This document shows, in pieces, positions 9,505-17,181 of a stretch of 64,000 bases of DNA. The notes beneath the pieces are model-generated. The model was not told where the DNA came from, searched no databases, and saw only the letters and a list, made by a program, of their open reading frames with translations. Numbering within the stretch: position 1 is the stretch's first letter; each line of letters opens with the position of its first letter. Made by a program: the position numbers and the translations under genes. Source of the DNA: RGIG3701 sp031553595 (GTDB lineage: Bacteria > Planctomycetota > Planctomycetia > Pirellulales > Thermoguttaceae); contig JAVBLI010000009.1 in assembly GCA_031553595.1 (NCBI GenBank), positions 372,001 through 436,000 of the forward strand. The letters run 5' to 3'.

Positions 9505-10905
9505 CTACTTCTTTTCCAGATACGCGCAGATATCTTTCGCCGCCGCACGTCCGGCGCCCATGGCCTCGATGACGGTCGCGGCACCGGTGACGATATCTCC
9601 GCCGGCCCACACCCCATCAAGTGACGTGCGTCCGTGTTCGTCTGCGACGATGTACCCCCACTTGTTGAGCGTCATTTCCGCCGACTGCGTGAGGATGGGA
9701 TTGGCCCCCGTGCCGACCGCGAAGATGACGAGATCCACGGGCATGTCGAACTCCGAGTTTGGCTTTTCCACAGGCCGGCGCCGTCCGGATTCGTCGGGCT
9801 CGCCCAACTCCATCTCGATGCACGTCATGCCGGTGAGGATGCCGTTTTCGTCACCGTGCAGGGCCGTGGGATTCGTCAGCAGCTTAAACTGAATGCCTTC
9901 TTCTTCCGCGTGATGCACTTCCTCGGCACGCGCTGGCAACTCGACTTTCGAGCGGCGGTACACCACCGTCACGCTGTCAGCGCCCAGCCGCAGCGCCGTA
10001 CGGGCGGCATCCATCGCCACGTTCCCCCCGCCAACCACCGCCACGTTTTTCCCCACGACGATCGGCGTGTCATACTTCGGGAACAGGTACGCCTTCATCA
10101 GGTTACTGCGAGTAAGATATTCATTCGCGGAGTACACGCCACCCAGGTCGGTGCCGGGAATCCGCATGAAGGACGGCAGGCCCGCGCCGACGCCAACGAA
10201 CACGCCGCTAAATCCGCGCTCGCCAAGCAGTTCCTGAATGGTGATACTTCGGCCGATGACCTGGTTCATCTGGAATTTCACGCCGAGCTTCGCGAGGTAC
10301 TCCACCTCCTTCTCGACAATCGCTTTCGGCAGGCGGAATTCGGGGATGCCGTACATCAGGACGCCGCCGGCTTTATGAAACGCCTCGAAAATCGTGACGT
10401 TATACCCAGCCAAAATCAGATCGCCCGCCACGGTCAGCCCCGCGGGCCCGGCTCCCACCACCGCCACGCTTTTGCCTTTCGGCGCCGCCTTTTCCGGAAT
10501 CTCGACCAAATCGTTTTCACGTTCGTAATCTGCCACGAAACGCTCGAGTCGGCCGATCGCCACGGGCTCCATCTTGTGATTCAAAACGCACTTCGCCTCG
10601 CACTGCGACTCCTGCGGACACACGCGGCCGCACACCGCCGGCAGGGCGTTCGTCGTTTTGATTTTCCTCGCCGCCGCCGCGAATTCGCCCGCCTCCACCA
10701 GCGCGATGAACTCCGGAATACTCACGTTCACCGGACACCCCGTCACGCACATCGGCTTCTTGCAGCCCAAACACCGCGCCGCCTCTTTCTGAGCTTCTTC
10801 AGGCGAATAGCCCAGCGGCACTTCCTGAAAATTTCGGGCTCGCACGTTCGGATCCTGCTCGCGCATCGGCGTGCGGACGGGACAGATGTCTTTGATTGTT
10901 TTCAT
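9505..10905 (-). CDS. Glutamate synthase small subunit-like / NfnB-like flavoprotein
   Basis: 466 residues from ATG at 10905; upstream in-frame codons come from a repeat tract and are not used. N-terminal [4Fe-4S]-type cysteines (C45, C48, C53, C57, plus CGRVCPQESQCEAKC near 90) are followed by an FAD fold (VVGAGPAG) and an NADPH fold (VVGGGNVAMDAARTA). The family covers GltD/GltA-like glutamate synthase subunits and the NfnB subunit of NADH-dependent ferredoxin:NADP oxidoreductase. The matching NfnA-like gene is upstream on the same strand, with a GH16 gene between, so an Nfn/SudAB-type bifurcating complex is the best inference; no large GltB subunit is in the window. No clear ribosome site at this start. 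Confidence 0.8.
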   Translation of the reverse strand: MKTIKDICPVRTPMREQDPNVRARNFQEVPLGYSPEEAQKEAARCLGCKKPMCVTGCPVNVSIPEFIALVEAGEFAAAARKIKTTNALPAVCGRVCPQESQCEAKCVLNHKMEPVAIGRLERFVADYERENDLVEIPEKAAPKGKSVAVVGAGPAGLTVAGDLILAGYNVTIFEAFHKAGGVLMYGIPEFRLPKAIVEKEVEYLAKLGVKFQMNQVIGRSITIQELLGERGFSGVFVGVGAGLPSFMRIPGTDLGGVYSANEYLTRSNLMKAYLFPKYDTPIVVGKNVAVVGGGNVAMDAARTALRLGADSVTVVYRRSKVELPARAEEVHHAEEEGIQFKLLTNPTALHGDENGILTGMTCIEMELGEPDESGRRRPVEKPNSEFDMPVDLVIFAVGTGANPILTQSAEMTLNKWGYIVADEHGRTSLDGVWAGGDIVTGAATVIEAMGAGRAAAKDICAYLEKK

Positions 10906-11026
10906 AGGGGTTTGTGGATGGTGGATTGGGGTTTGTGAATTAGGGGTCGGAAGTTGTGGACTGTGGACTGCGGATGGAATCTCGCTTGCGCCAAATTCCC
11001 ATCCACAATCCACAAATCACACTGGC
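10906..11026. repeat. Heptad-repeat hairpin between GH16 and NfnB-like genes
   Basis: Seven-base units (GTGGATT GGGGTTT GTGAATT, GTGGACT GTGGACT) form the left arm, a CTCGCTTGCG centre at 10981-10990, and ATCCACAATCCACAAATC the right arm. It fills the whole gap between two same-strand genes. Confidence 0.7.
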
Positions 11027-12748
11027 TCACTTTTTTTCCCACGCCCGGATATACTCGACGTACAGCGGGGAGGGGTTCGGCGTGTGCTCGACGGAGTAGC
11101 CGCTGCCCAGCGCCAGGTTCACCAGCAGCATCAGCGGCTTGTTGTGCTCTTTCGGCGTGGGCTGCTTCCAGACCTCGACGCCGTCGAAGTAGAAGGTCGT
11201 GAAGTCCTTCTCGACCAGGACGCCGTAGTTGTGGAAGCCGGTGCTGGGTTCGTCTTTGCGGGTGGTGATCAGCGAGCCGTTGCCGTGGTGCGGGGCGGGC
11301 TCCCAGACGTGCAGCGCTGTGCGGTAGGTGCTGGGGAAGTGGCCGTAATACTCGACGACGTCGATTTCGACGGACCCGTCTTTACCGGCATCGGGATTCT
11401 TGCGGTCGTAGGCGGACGCCAGCCAGAACGCGGGCCAGACACCCGGGCCCGGCGGCATCTTCATGCGGGCTTCGAAGTAGCCGTACTGCAGGGCGAAGCC
11501 GCTTCCGTCGTGGGCACAGCTCGACAGCAGGCCCGCGCGCCACGGACGCTTGTAGCCATCGCTTTCGATGTATTCGTCCGACTTTTTCGCCTCGATGCAC
11601 AGCACGCCATCCTTAATCGAAAACGGCGAGGTCTCCGCGGGCGTCGGGTCCATGAAACGCGCGTCGCCGAAGTCGCCCGACCACGGCGTGTGCGCGATCC
11701 AGCGCGTGCCGGGGCCCCATGCCGAGACGTCCAGCGGCTTCGAGAAATCTTCATTGAACACCATCTTGTAGCCCTTTAGATCCAGCGTCGGCTCACGCTC
11801 CGTGTCGCCCGGCGGCATCGGCGCATTTTTATCCACCGTAAACTGACCCACCACACATCGCGTCGGACTGCCGTCGAACTCCACGCCCGGCCCGGCCATC
11901 AGCGACTCGTTCTTCCAGTCGTCGTCTTCCTTGTGGTACAGGCCCACGACCAGCCGGTACGTTCCGCCGTCAGACGGCTTGCCTTCGTACTCTTCCGGCA
12001 CAACATAATCGATGTCGTACGAAACCTTCCCCACCCAACCGGGGCTACCCGTCGCGATGCCCGGCAGATGGTCGGCCTGATGCACCCGCTGGCCCTTCTC
12101 GTTCATCACATGCACGAACACCGAGTTGTCCACCGTATACTGCTTCTCGGCCTCGAAGTTGAACGTGATCTTCATCCGCGCTCCCGGCGGCACACGGTCC
12201 GCGGAAAGCTTCGCCTTGAGGCACTTCGTGATCGGCGGATCCAATTCGCTCTCGCCGGCGGGCCGCTCGACCGTGATTTTGCCCATGTAACAGCGCGTGT
12301 CGTCGCCGTCGGGCGTTACCCCCCCGGCACACTTCACCGGCTCATTGTGCCAGTTGCCATCACCGTCCTGATACGTGATGCCCAGCACGATTCCGAATTC
12401 GCCCTTCGTCCGCCGGCCCTCGTAATGATCGGGAATCGTCGTCTGGAGGGTGTATTTAATGTCGCCCTGCCACTGGGCACTGGACGTCGCGATCGGCGGC
12501 AAGTGATCCATCTGCCGCATCATCCGGCCATTGGCGTCGCGGATGTGCACGAACACGGAATTGTCGCGCGGGTACGGCTTCTCCGCCTTGAAATGAAACT
12601 CCACCTTCAGCGTGTCGCCCGGCTTGAGCGTCGTCGCGGAAAGCTTCAGGGGATAAACCGTCACCAGCGGATTTTTGTCCTCCGCCGTGAGCGTGGCGCA
12701 GACCAGCAGCGCCGCAATGCAGGATGTGATGATGATTCGGTGGGACAT
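11027..12748 (-). CDS. Secreted GH16-family glycoside hydrolase with duplicated N-terminal domain
   Basis: 573 residues with a signal peptide (MSHRIIITSCIAALLVCATLTA). Two copies of a ~130-residue beta-type domain follow (about 30-155 and 165-300), each with KLSAxxxxPGxxxKxxFxFxAEKxY and DNSVFVHxxxxxGxxxxxxDHLPxIAT. The C-terminal ~240 residues are a GH16 (laminarinase/carrageenase-type) domain with the catalytic VEIDVVEYYG motif (ExDxxE: nucleophile and acid/base glutamates), WPAFWLAS and the C-terminal ALGSGYSVEH. It should cut beta-1,3 or beta-1,4 bonds in a polysaccharide outside the cell. Good AGGAGCC ribosome site. It lies between the two Nfn-like genes and is flanked by repeats, which suggests insertion. 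Confidence 0.85.
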   Translation of the reverse strand: MSHRIIITSCIAALLVCATLTAEDKNPLVTVYPLKLSATTLKPGDTLKVEFHFKAEKPYPRDNSVFVHIRDANGRMMRQMDHLPPIATSSAQWQGDIKYTLQTTIPDHYEGRRTKGEFGIVLGITYQDGDGNWHNEPVKCAGGVTPDGDDTRCYMGKITVERPAGESELDPPITKCLKAKLSADRVPPGARMKITFNFEAEKQYTVDNSVFVHVMNEKGQRVHQADHLPGIATGSPGWVGKVSYDIDYVVPEEYEGKPSDGGTYRLVVGLYHKEDDDWKNESLMAGPGVEFDGSPTRCVVGQFTVDKNAPMPPGDTEREPTLDLKGYKMVFNEDFSKPLDVSAWGPGTRWIAHTPWSGDFGDARFMDPTPAETSPFSIKDGVLCIEAKKSDEYIESDGYKRPWRAGLLSSCAHDGSGFALQYGYFEARMKMPPGPGVWPAFWLASAYDRKNPDAGKDGSVEIDVVEYYGHFPSTYRTALHVWEPAPHHGNGSLITTRKDEPSTGFHNYGVLVEKDFTTFYFDGVEVWKQPTPKEHNKPLMLLVNLALGSGYSVEHTPNPSPLYVEYIRAWEKK

Positions 12749-12797
12749 AAAAGGCTCCTAGGGTTGATGTAAATTTTATAGGTTCGCCGCAAAAAAT

Positions 12798-12896
12798 AAC
12801 AGCCCGGAGTGTGAGCGACAGGATAACAGTACCTAAAGGTTCACCATGTGCGGTGACACCACGATTATATCCGGACGTTTATGCTCCCGGCTGTTG
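12798..12896. repeat. Dispersed inverted-repeat element, copy 3 (degenerate)
   Basis: Outer arms AACAGCCCGGAGTGTGAGCG and TGCTCCCGGCTGTT remain; the inner core is decayed (GGATAACAG ... TATATCCGGA). It lies between GH16 and NfnA-like genes. Confidence 0.6.
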
Positions 12897-12919
12897 CTCT
12901 TGAGGCCGATTTTGTTGTT

Positions 12920-13765
12920 TTACTTCTTCTGTGCCTCGTATAGCTCGACGTATTTATCCATACTGCATTTTTCCTGGTGTTTGTAAACGGCCTGGCGTTT
13001 GAGGACGGCGTCCCAGTCGATGAGGTGGGCGTCGAACTCGGGGCCGTCGCAGCAGGTGAAGAAGGTTTTGCCGCCGACGTTGACTCGACAGCCGCCACAC
13101 ATGCCGGTGCCGTCGATCATGATGGTGTTGAGGCTGGCGAAGGTCTTCACGCCATACGGCTCGGTGGTCTTGGCGCAGAACTTCATCATGATGGCCGGGC
13201 CGATGACCCAGACGCATTTGACTTCGTTGCCGCGGGCGTCAAGGATTTCCTTCAGCGGCTCGGTGACCATTCCCTTGCGGCCAAAGGAGCCGTCGTCGGT
13301 GGTGACGATGTGTTCGTCGCAGACGCCGGCCATCTTGTCCACCCAGAACAGCAGGTCTTTCGTGCGGGCGCCCTGGATGACGATGACGTGATTGCCCTGC
13401 TCACGGAGCATTTTGGCGATCGGATAAACCGGGGCAGTGCCGACGCCGCCGGCGACGAGGATGACGGTGCCGAAACGGCCCATCTCGGAGGCGTGGCCCA
13501 ACGGGCCAATCAGCGCGTAAAGGGAATCGCCCTCGTTCAGGCGGGCCAGCTTCGCGGAGGAGGTGCCGACTTCCATCAGCACCAGCGTTACCGTGCCGGC
13601 TTCGCGGTCGTAGTCGGCGATCGTCAGCGGCACCCGCTCGCCAAACTCGTCCGCCATGCAGATAATAAAATGCCCGGGCTGGGCTTTGCTGGCCACATCC
13701 GGGGCGTGAAGGACGAATTCGTAAATTTTCGGGGCGAGAAGGGTTTTTTTGAGGATTTTTATCAT
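12920..13765 (-). CDS. NfnA-like FAD/NAD-binding iron-sulfur subunit
   Basis: 281 residues of the ferredoxin-reductase family: an N-terminal FAD barrel with RVPLTIADYD, an NAD-binding fold with VAGGVGTAPVYPIAKML, and a C-terminal iron-sulfur site D218, C223, C226 and C238/239 (DGTGMCGGCRV...FFTCCDG). The Asp plus three Cys ligand set is the hallmark of NfnA / sulfide dehydrogenase beta subunits, which partner with the GltD-like NfnB to bifurcate electrons between NADH, ferredoxin and NADP. First gene of the minus-strand unit, with a promoter about 50 bases upstream; the NfnB-like partner is two genes downstream. Cytoplasmic. Confidence 0.82.
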   Translation of the reverse strand: MIKILKKTLLAPKIYEFVLHAPDVASKAQPGHFIICMADEFGERVPLTIADYDREAGTVTLVLMEVGTSSAKLARLNEGDSLYALIGPLGHASEMGRFGTVILVAGGVGTAPVYPIAKMLREQGNHVIVIQGARTKDLLFWVDKMAGVCDEHIVTTDDGSFGRKGMVTEPLKEILDARGNEVKCVWVIGPAIMMKFCAKTTEPYGVKTFASLNTIMIDGTGMCGGCRVNVGGKTFFTCCDGPEFDAHLIDWDAVLKRQAVYKHQEKCSMDKYVELYEAQKK

Positions 13766-13812
13766 GATTTCCGGCTGGGTTGGGATGTTTTTGTGCCCGT
13801 GTTAATGTCTAA

Positions 13813-13840
13813 ATTATAACACGGCGTCCGCGGGATGCAA
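13813..13840 (-). promoter_or_regulatory. Promoter for the NfnA-like gene
   Basis: Minus strand TTGCAT (13835-13840), 16-base spacer, TATAAT (13813-13818). Confidence 0.65.
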
Positions 13841-13880
13841 GCGGGATTCAAGAAACAGCGGCAGGGCATGGAATCATCGG

Positions 13881-13920
13881 AAAATTCCGCATTCCTCATT
13901 CCGAATTCCTCATTTCCCCC
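13881..13920. repeat. Single-arm heptad tract
   Basis: GCATTCC TCATTCC GAATTCC TCATTTC units without a visible inverted partner, in the divergent gap before rplU. Confidence 0.5.
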
Positions 13921-13990
13921 ATCGCCCCCCCTTGAAGAATCGCGGGCTTGACGTAAAATGCTGAAACTTATTTTGTTTTTGTTATTAGGC

Positions 13991-13996
13991 TATAAT
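13991..13996 (+). promoter_or_regulatory. -10 element of rplU
   Basis: TATAAT 43 bases before the rplU start; no convincing -35 box at standard spacing. Confidence 0.4.
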
Positions 13997-14038
13997 TCTT
14001 TATAGTGTCAATCGGACATTCAGGAAGGGGCAGGAAAG

Positions 14039-14356
14039 ATGGAAAAATACGCGATTATTCGTGATGGCGGCCGTCAGTTTAAGGTCGTGGTCGGGCAGGA
14101 GCTGCGGATCGATTATCGGGAAGGCCTGGAAGACGGGCAGGAAGTGGTTTTCGAGGAAGTGCTGGCGTATCGGGATGATGAGGGGCTGAAAATCGGCCGT
14201 CCGGCGCTGGAAATGAAAGTGACGGCAAAGGTTTATGAGGCCGTGACGAAAGGCGAAAAGCTGACGATTCAGAAATTCGCACGCCGCAAGACGCTGCGCC
14301 GCAAGACGGGCCACCGCCAGAAGTACACCACCGTGAAAATTACGGAAATCGGCTGA
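14039..14356 (+). CDS. rplU: 50S ribosomal protein L21
   Basis: 105 residues, the standard length. MEKYAIIRDGGRQFKVVVGQ and the basic C-terminal RRKTLRRKTGHRQKYTTVKI match L21, which binds 23S rRNA in the large subunit. Ribosome site AGGAAAG. In most bacteria rplU is followed at once by rpmA (L27); here a strong terminator comes 28 bases after the stop and the next gene is on the other strand, so rpmA must be elsewhere. Confidence 0.95.
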   Translation: MEKYAIIRDGGRQFKVVVGQELRIDYREGLEDGQEVVFEEVLAYRDDEGLKIGRPALEMKVTAKVYEAVTKGEKLTIQKFARRKTLRRKTGHRQKYTTVKITEIG

Positions 14357-14384
14357 TTTTCGGGCGTTTTCGCTGGAAATGCAT

Positions 14385-14420
14385 AAAAAAGACGCGGGTC
14401 GAGAGATTCGCGTCTTTTTT
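14385..14420 (+). terminator. Rho-independent terminator of rplU
   Basis: Perfect 12-bp stem AAAAAAGACGCG / CGCGTCTTTTTT with a 12-base loop; the A and T tracts make it bidirectional. Confidence 0.9.
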
Positions 14421-14436
14421 GTTGGTTACGGAGGGT

Positions 14437-14557
14437 AAAAACAGCAGCCAGGAATGGAGCGGAGCGGAATAACCGGACCGAAGGTGGGGAGAACTCCGGC
14501 CATTCTATCCGGTCTAGGCGCGCCACTCCGTTCCGCTTTGCTTGCGGCTGCTGCTTT
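14437..14557 (+). repeat. Dispersed inverted-repeat element, copy 4
   Basis: AAAACAGCAGCCAGGAATGGAGCGG left arm, AACCGGACCG and GGCCATTCTATCCGGT core, GCGGCTGCTGCTTT right arm. It sits between the convergent rplU and panD ends. Confidence 0.85.
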
Positions 14558-14569
14558 AGAACGGGATCT

Positions 14570-14923
14570 TTATTTTTTCAGAATATCGTTTCTCTTATCA
14601 ACCAGCACGACTGTGGGCCTGTACTCGCGGGCTTCTTTTTCGTCCATATTCGCGTACGTAATGAGGACAACCACGTCTCCGGGAGCGCCGAGGCGGGCGG
14701 CCGGGCCGTTGAGGAGCATGATCCGGGAACCTCGCGGGGCTTCGATAATGTACGTAATGAGGCGGGCGCCGTTCGTCTTGTTAAGAACATGCACCTGCTC
14801 TCCGGGAAGCATATCGGCCGCGTCCAGCAGGTCACGGTCCACGGCGATACTGCCCTCATAATCGAGCTCCGTGCCGGTGAGGGTGGCACAGTGGATTTTC
14901 GACTTAAGCATGATTCGCTGCAT
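14570..14923 (-). CDS. panD: Aspartate 1-decarboxylase proenzyme
   Basis: 117 residues, matching the family length. The self-cleavage site is intact: EGS with Gly24-Ser25, where Ser25 becomes the pyruvoyl cofactor; Lys9 and Tyr22 are also present. LNKTNGARLITYIIEAP and GPAARLGAPGDVVVLITYA are family motifs. It makes beta-alanine from aspartate for pantothenate and CoA. Single gene with a strong promoter, back to back with the betaine-lipid cluster promoter. Confidence 0.95.
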   Translation of the reverse strand: MQRIMLKSKIHCATLTGTELDYEGSIAVDRDLLDAADMLPGEQVHVLNKTNGARLITYIIEAPRGSRIMLLNGPAARLGAPGDVVVLITYANMDEKEAREYRPTVVLVDKRNDILKK

Positions 14924-14985
14924 GGGCGGATGTGGGGGTTAGGGACTCGGGGCAGGGGGCCTGAAAGCGGCCTCGCTCATACGGA

Positions 14986-15013
14986 ATTTTATGTTATTCC
15001 GCAGAAATGTCAA
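14986..15013 (-). promoter_or_regulatory. panD promoter
   Basis: Minus strand consensus TTGACA (15008-15013), 16-base spacer, TAAAAT (14986-14991). Confidence 0.7.
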
Positions 15014-15026
15014 GTGGCCATGCCCC

Positions 15027-15054
15027 TTGTGACAAAACGTGAAACTGCTATAAT
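15027..15054 (+). promoter_or_regulatory. Promoter of the btaA-btaB cluster
   Basis: TTGTGA (15027-15032), 16-base spacer, TATAAT (15049-15054); 14 bases from the panD -35 box, so the two promoters are divergent and close. Confidence 0.55.
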
Positions 15055-15154
15055 ATATACGGAGCGTTTCTTTTGCGGGGAATGAAAATTTTCGCAAAAG
15101 TGCGGAAAACCTCTTTCTTGAAACGATTACCTAACTGACAGGAAAATATAGCGT

Positions 15155-16351
15155 ATGTCTCTTTCAGAATGGATGAGCGGGCAGGTCTTTAAGTTTGTGC
15201 ACGGCCGAAACCTGGTTTATAATACGTGCTGGGAAGACCCCCGGCTGGACCGCGTGGCGCTGGAACTGACGCCGGAAGATAATGTGCTGGTGATTACCAG
15301 CGCCGGGTGTAATGCGCTGGATTATATTCTCGCGGGGTGCAAGCATGTGTACGCGGTGGACATGAATTTTCGCCAGAACGCGGTGCTGGATCTGAAAAAA
15401 GCTGCGGTGATGAATCTTGAATACGAGGACTTTTTTCAACTTTTCGGACATGGATATTATCCGGAATTCAAAAAACTTTATCGCGATAAGCTCCGCGCGG
15501 CGCTGCCGGAACAGTCACAGGGGTTTTGGGATAAAAAATGGAAGTATTTTTCTCGCAAAAAACGTTCGTATTACATGCACGGCACGTCGGGGCAGTTTGC
15601 GTGGTTCATTAATGGATATATGAATAAGGTACTGCGAATTCGGCCGATTTTGAATCGCCTGCTGGACGCGCAGACCGTGGAGGAGCAGCGGCGGATTTAT
15701 CATGATGAGCTTTATAAACGGTTTTGGACGCGGACGATTCGGTTTATCATGAACCGGGACACCACGCTTTCCATGCTGGGCGTGCCGCGGGCGCAGCGGC
15801 AGCAGGTGGAGAAGCAGTATGACGGGAAAATCGTGAAATTCGTGCAGGACTGTGTGGAGGCGGTGTTCTGCGACCTGCCGATCAAGGATAATTATTTCTG
15901 GCGGGTTTATATGACGGGCAGTTACACGCCCGAGTGCTGCCCGGAGTATCTGAAGCCGGAAAATTATGTGAAGCTGCGTAACGGGCTGGCGGATCAGGTC
16001 ACCACGTACACGGATTCGGTGGAGGGTTTTCTGCGGAAGCATGACGTGAAGATTTCGCGTTTCGTGCTGCTGGATCACATGGACTGGCTGGCCAGCCACT
16101 TGTTCCCGGCGCTGGTTTCGGAGTGGGAAGCCATTCTGATGCGGGCCACGGATAACGCGCGCTTCCTGTGGCGCAGCGGCGGGCTGCGGACGGACTTCCT
16201 GGAACGCGTGGAGCTGACGTTTCCGGGCGCTTCGAAAGAATCGAAACTCATGGATCATCTCACCATGCACACGGAACTGGCCGAAGAGTTGCACAAAAAA
16301 GACCGCGTGCACACGTACGGCAGCTTTTACATCGCGGACCTGAAGAAGTAA
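15155..16351 (+). CDS. btaA: DUF3419 / BtaA-like 3-amino-3-carboxypropyl transferase
   Basis: 398 residues. VYNTCWEDPRLDR near residue 21, the SAM-fold segment VLVITSAGCNALDYIL and YAVDMNFRQNAVLDLK are characteristic of BtaA, which moves the 3-amino-3-carboxypropyl group of S-adenosylmethionine onto diacylglycerol, the first step of betaine lipid (DGTS) synthesis. The C-terminal LLDHMDWL motif is also typical. The next gene is a BtaB-like N-methyltransferase, the second enzyme of the pathway. Membrane-associated by role, without predicted membrane spans. GGAAAA-type ribosome site. The downstream gap is filled by a heptad hairpin. Confidence 0.8.
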   Translation: MSLSEWMSGQVFKFVHGRNLVYNTCWEDPRLDRVALELTPEDNVLVITSAGCNALDYILAGCKHVYAVDMNFRQNAVLDLKKAAVMNLEYEDFFQLFGHGYYPEFKKLYRDKLRAALPEQSQGFWDKKWKYFSRKKRSYYMHGTSGQFAWFINGYMNKVLRIRPILNRLLDAQTVEEQRRIYHDELYKRFWTRTIRFIMNRDTTLSMLGVPRAQRQQVEKQYDGKIVKFVQDCVEAVFCDLPIKDNYFWRVYMTGSYTPECCPEYLKPENYVKLRNGLADQVTTYTDSVEGFLRKHDVKISRFVLLDHMDWLASHLFPALVSEWEAILMRATDNARFLWRSGGLRTDFLERVELTFPGASKESKLMDHLTMHTELAEELHKKDRVHTYGSFYIADLKK

Positions 16352-16440
16352 TGGTGAATGATGAGTTGTTTGCGCCATGTACCATCCGCCAGTTTACATA
16401 ATTCACCATTCACCATTAACAATTAACCATTTCCCAGCCC
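16352..16440. repeat. Heptad-repeat hairpin between btaA and btaB
   Basis: Left ATGGTGAATGATGAG, right AATTCACCATTCACCATTAACAATTAACCAT; TTTGCGCC at the centre. It occupies the full gap between the two genes. Confidence 0.65.
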
Positions 16441-17181
16441 ATGGCGTTTACCTCCGACTTAAAAATCATTTACCACATGCTTTTCACGCGCGGGCAAGGA
16501 AAGGATCATGCGGAACGTCTGGACAATTTTTATTCCGGGCAGGCGGAGGGGTATGATGATTTCCGGAAGCGGCTGCTGAAAGGCCGGGAGGAAATGATGC
16601 AGGCGGTGCCGGTGCCGAAGGATGGTGTCTGGGTGGACATGGGCGGCGGTACGGGCGCAAATCTGGAGTTCATCGCGGAGAGGATTCCGCAGCTGAAAAG
16701 TGTGTATCTGGTGGACCTGGCCACGTCGCTGCTGGGGGTGGCGGAAAAGCGTTTCGAGCGCCACGGGTGGAAGAATGTGCAGGCCGTGGAGGCGGACGCC
16801 ACGCAGTTTACGCCGGCGGAGGGATACGCGGACGTGGTGACGTTTTCTTATTCGCTGACCATGATTCCGGACTGGTTTTTGGCGATTAATAATGCGCTGC
16901 GGATTTTGAAGCCCGGCGGAATTATCGGCGTGGTGGATTTTTACGTTTCGCGAAAATGGGCTGCGGAGGGCTTTCGGCGCCACGGCTGGCTGCGGCGGAA
17001 TTACATGCCCGTGCATTTCGGGACGGATAACGTGTTTCTCTCCCCGGATCATGTGCCGTACCTGCATGCGCATTTCCAGCAGGTGGACTTTCGCGAGCAC
17101 CTGGCCAAAATTCCGTACTTCCCGCTGATGAAGGCCCCGTATTATATCTTTATCGGGAAAAAGCCGGAAACGGATGCGTGA
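16441..17181 (+). CDS. btaB: BtaB-like SAM-dependent N-methyltransferase
   Basis: 246 residues. The N-terminal HAERLDNFYSGQAEGYDDFRKRLLKGR segment resembles BtaB, and a class I SAM motif follows (VWVDMGGGTGAN near 65-75), then LKPGGIIGVVDFY. BtaB methylates the amino group of diacylglyceryl-homoserine three times to give the betaine head group. It follows btaA and overlaps the next gene (TGATG), so at least btaB and the prenyl synthase are translationally coupled. No clear ribosome site precedes its ATG, which follows the heptad hairpin. Confidence 0.75.
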   Translation: MAFTSDLKIIYHMLFTRGQGKDHAERLDNFYSGQAEGYDDFRKRLLKGREEMMQAVPVPKDGVWVDMGGGTGANLEFIAERIPQLKSVYLVDLATSLLGVAEKRFERHGWKNVQAVEADATQFTPAEGYADVVTFSYSLTMIPDWFLAINNALRILKPGGIIGVVDFYVSRKWAAEGFRRHGWLRRNYMPVHFGTDNVFLSPDHVPYLHAHFQQVDFREHLAKIPYFPLMKAPYYIFIGKKPETDA

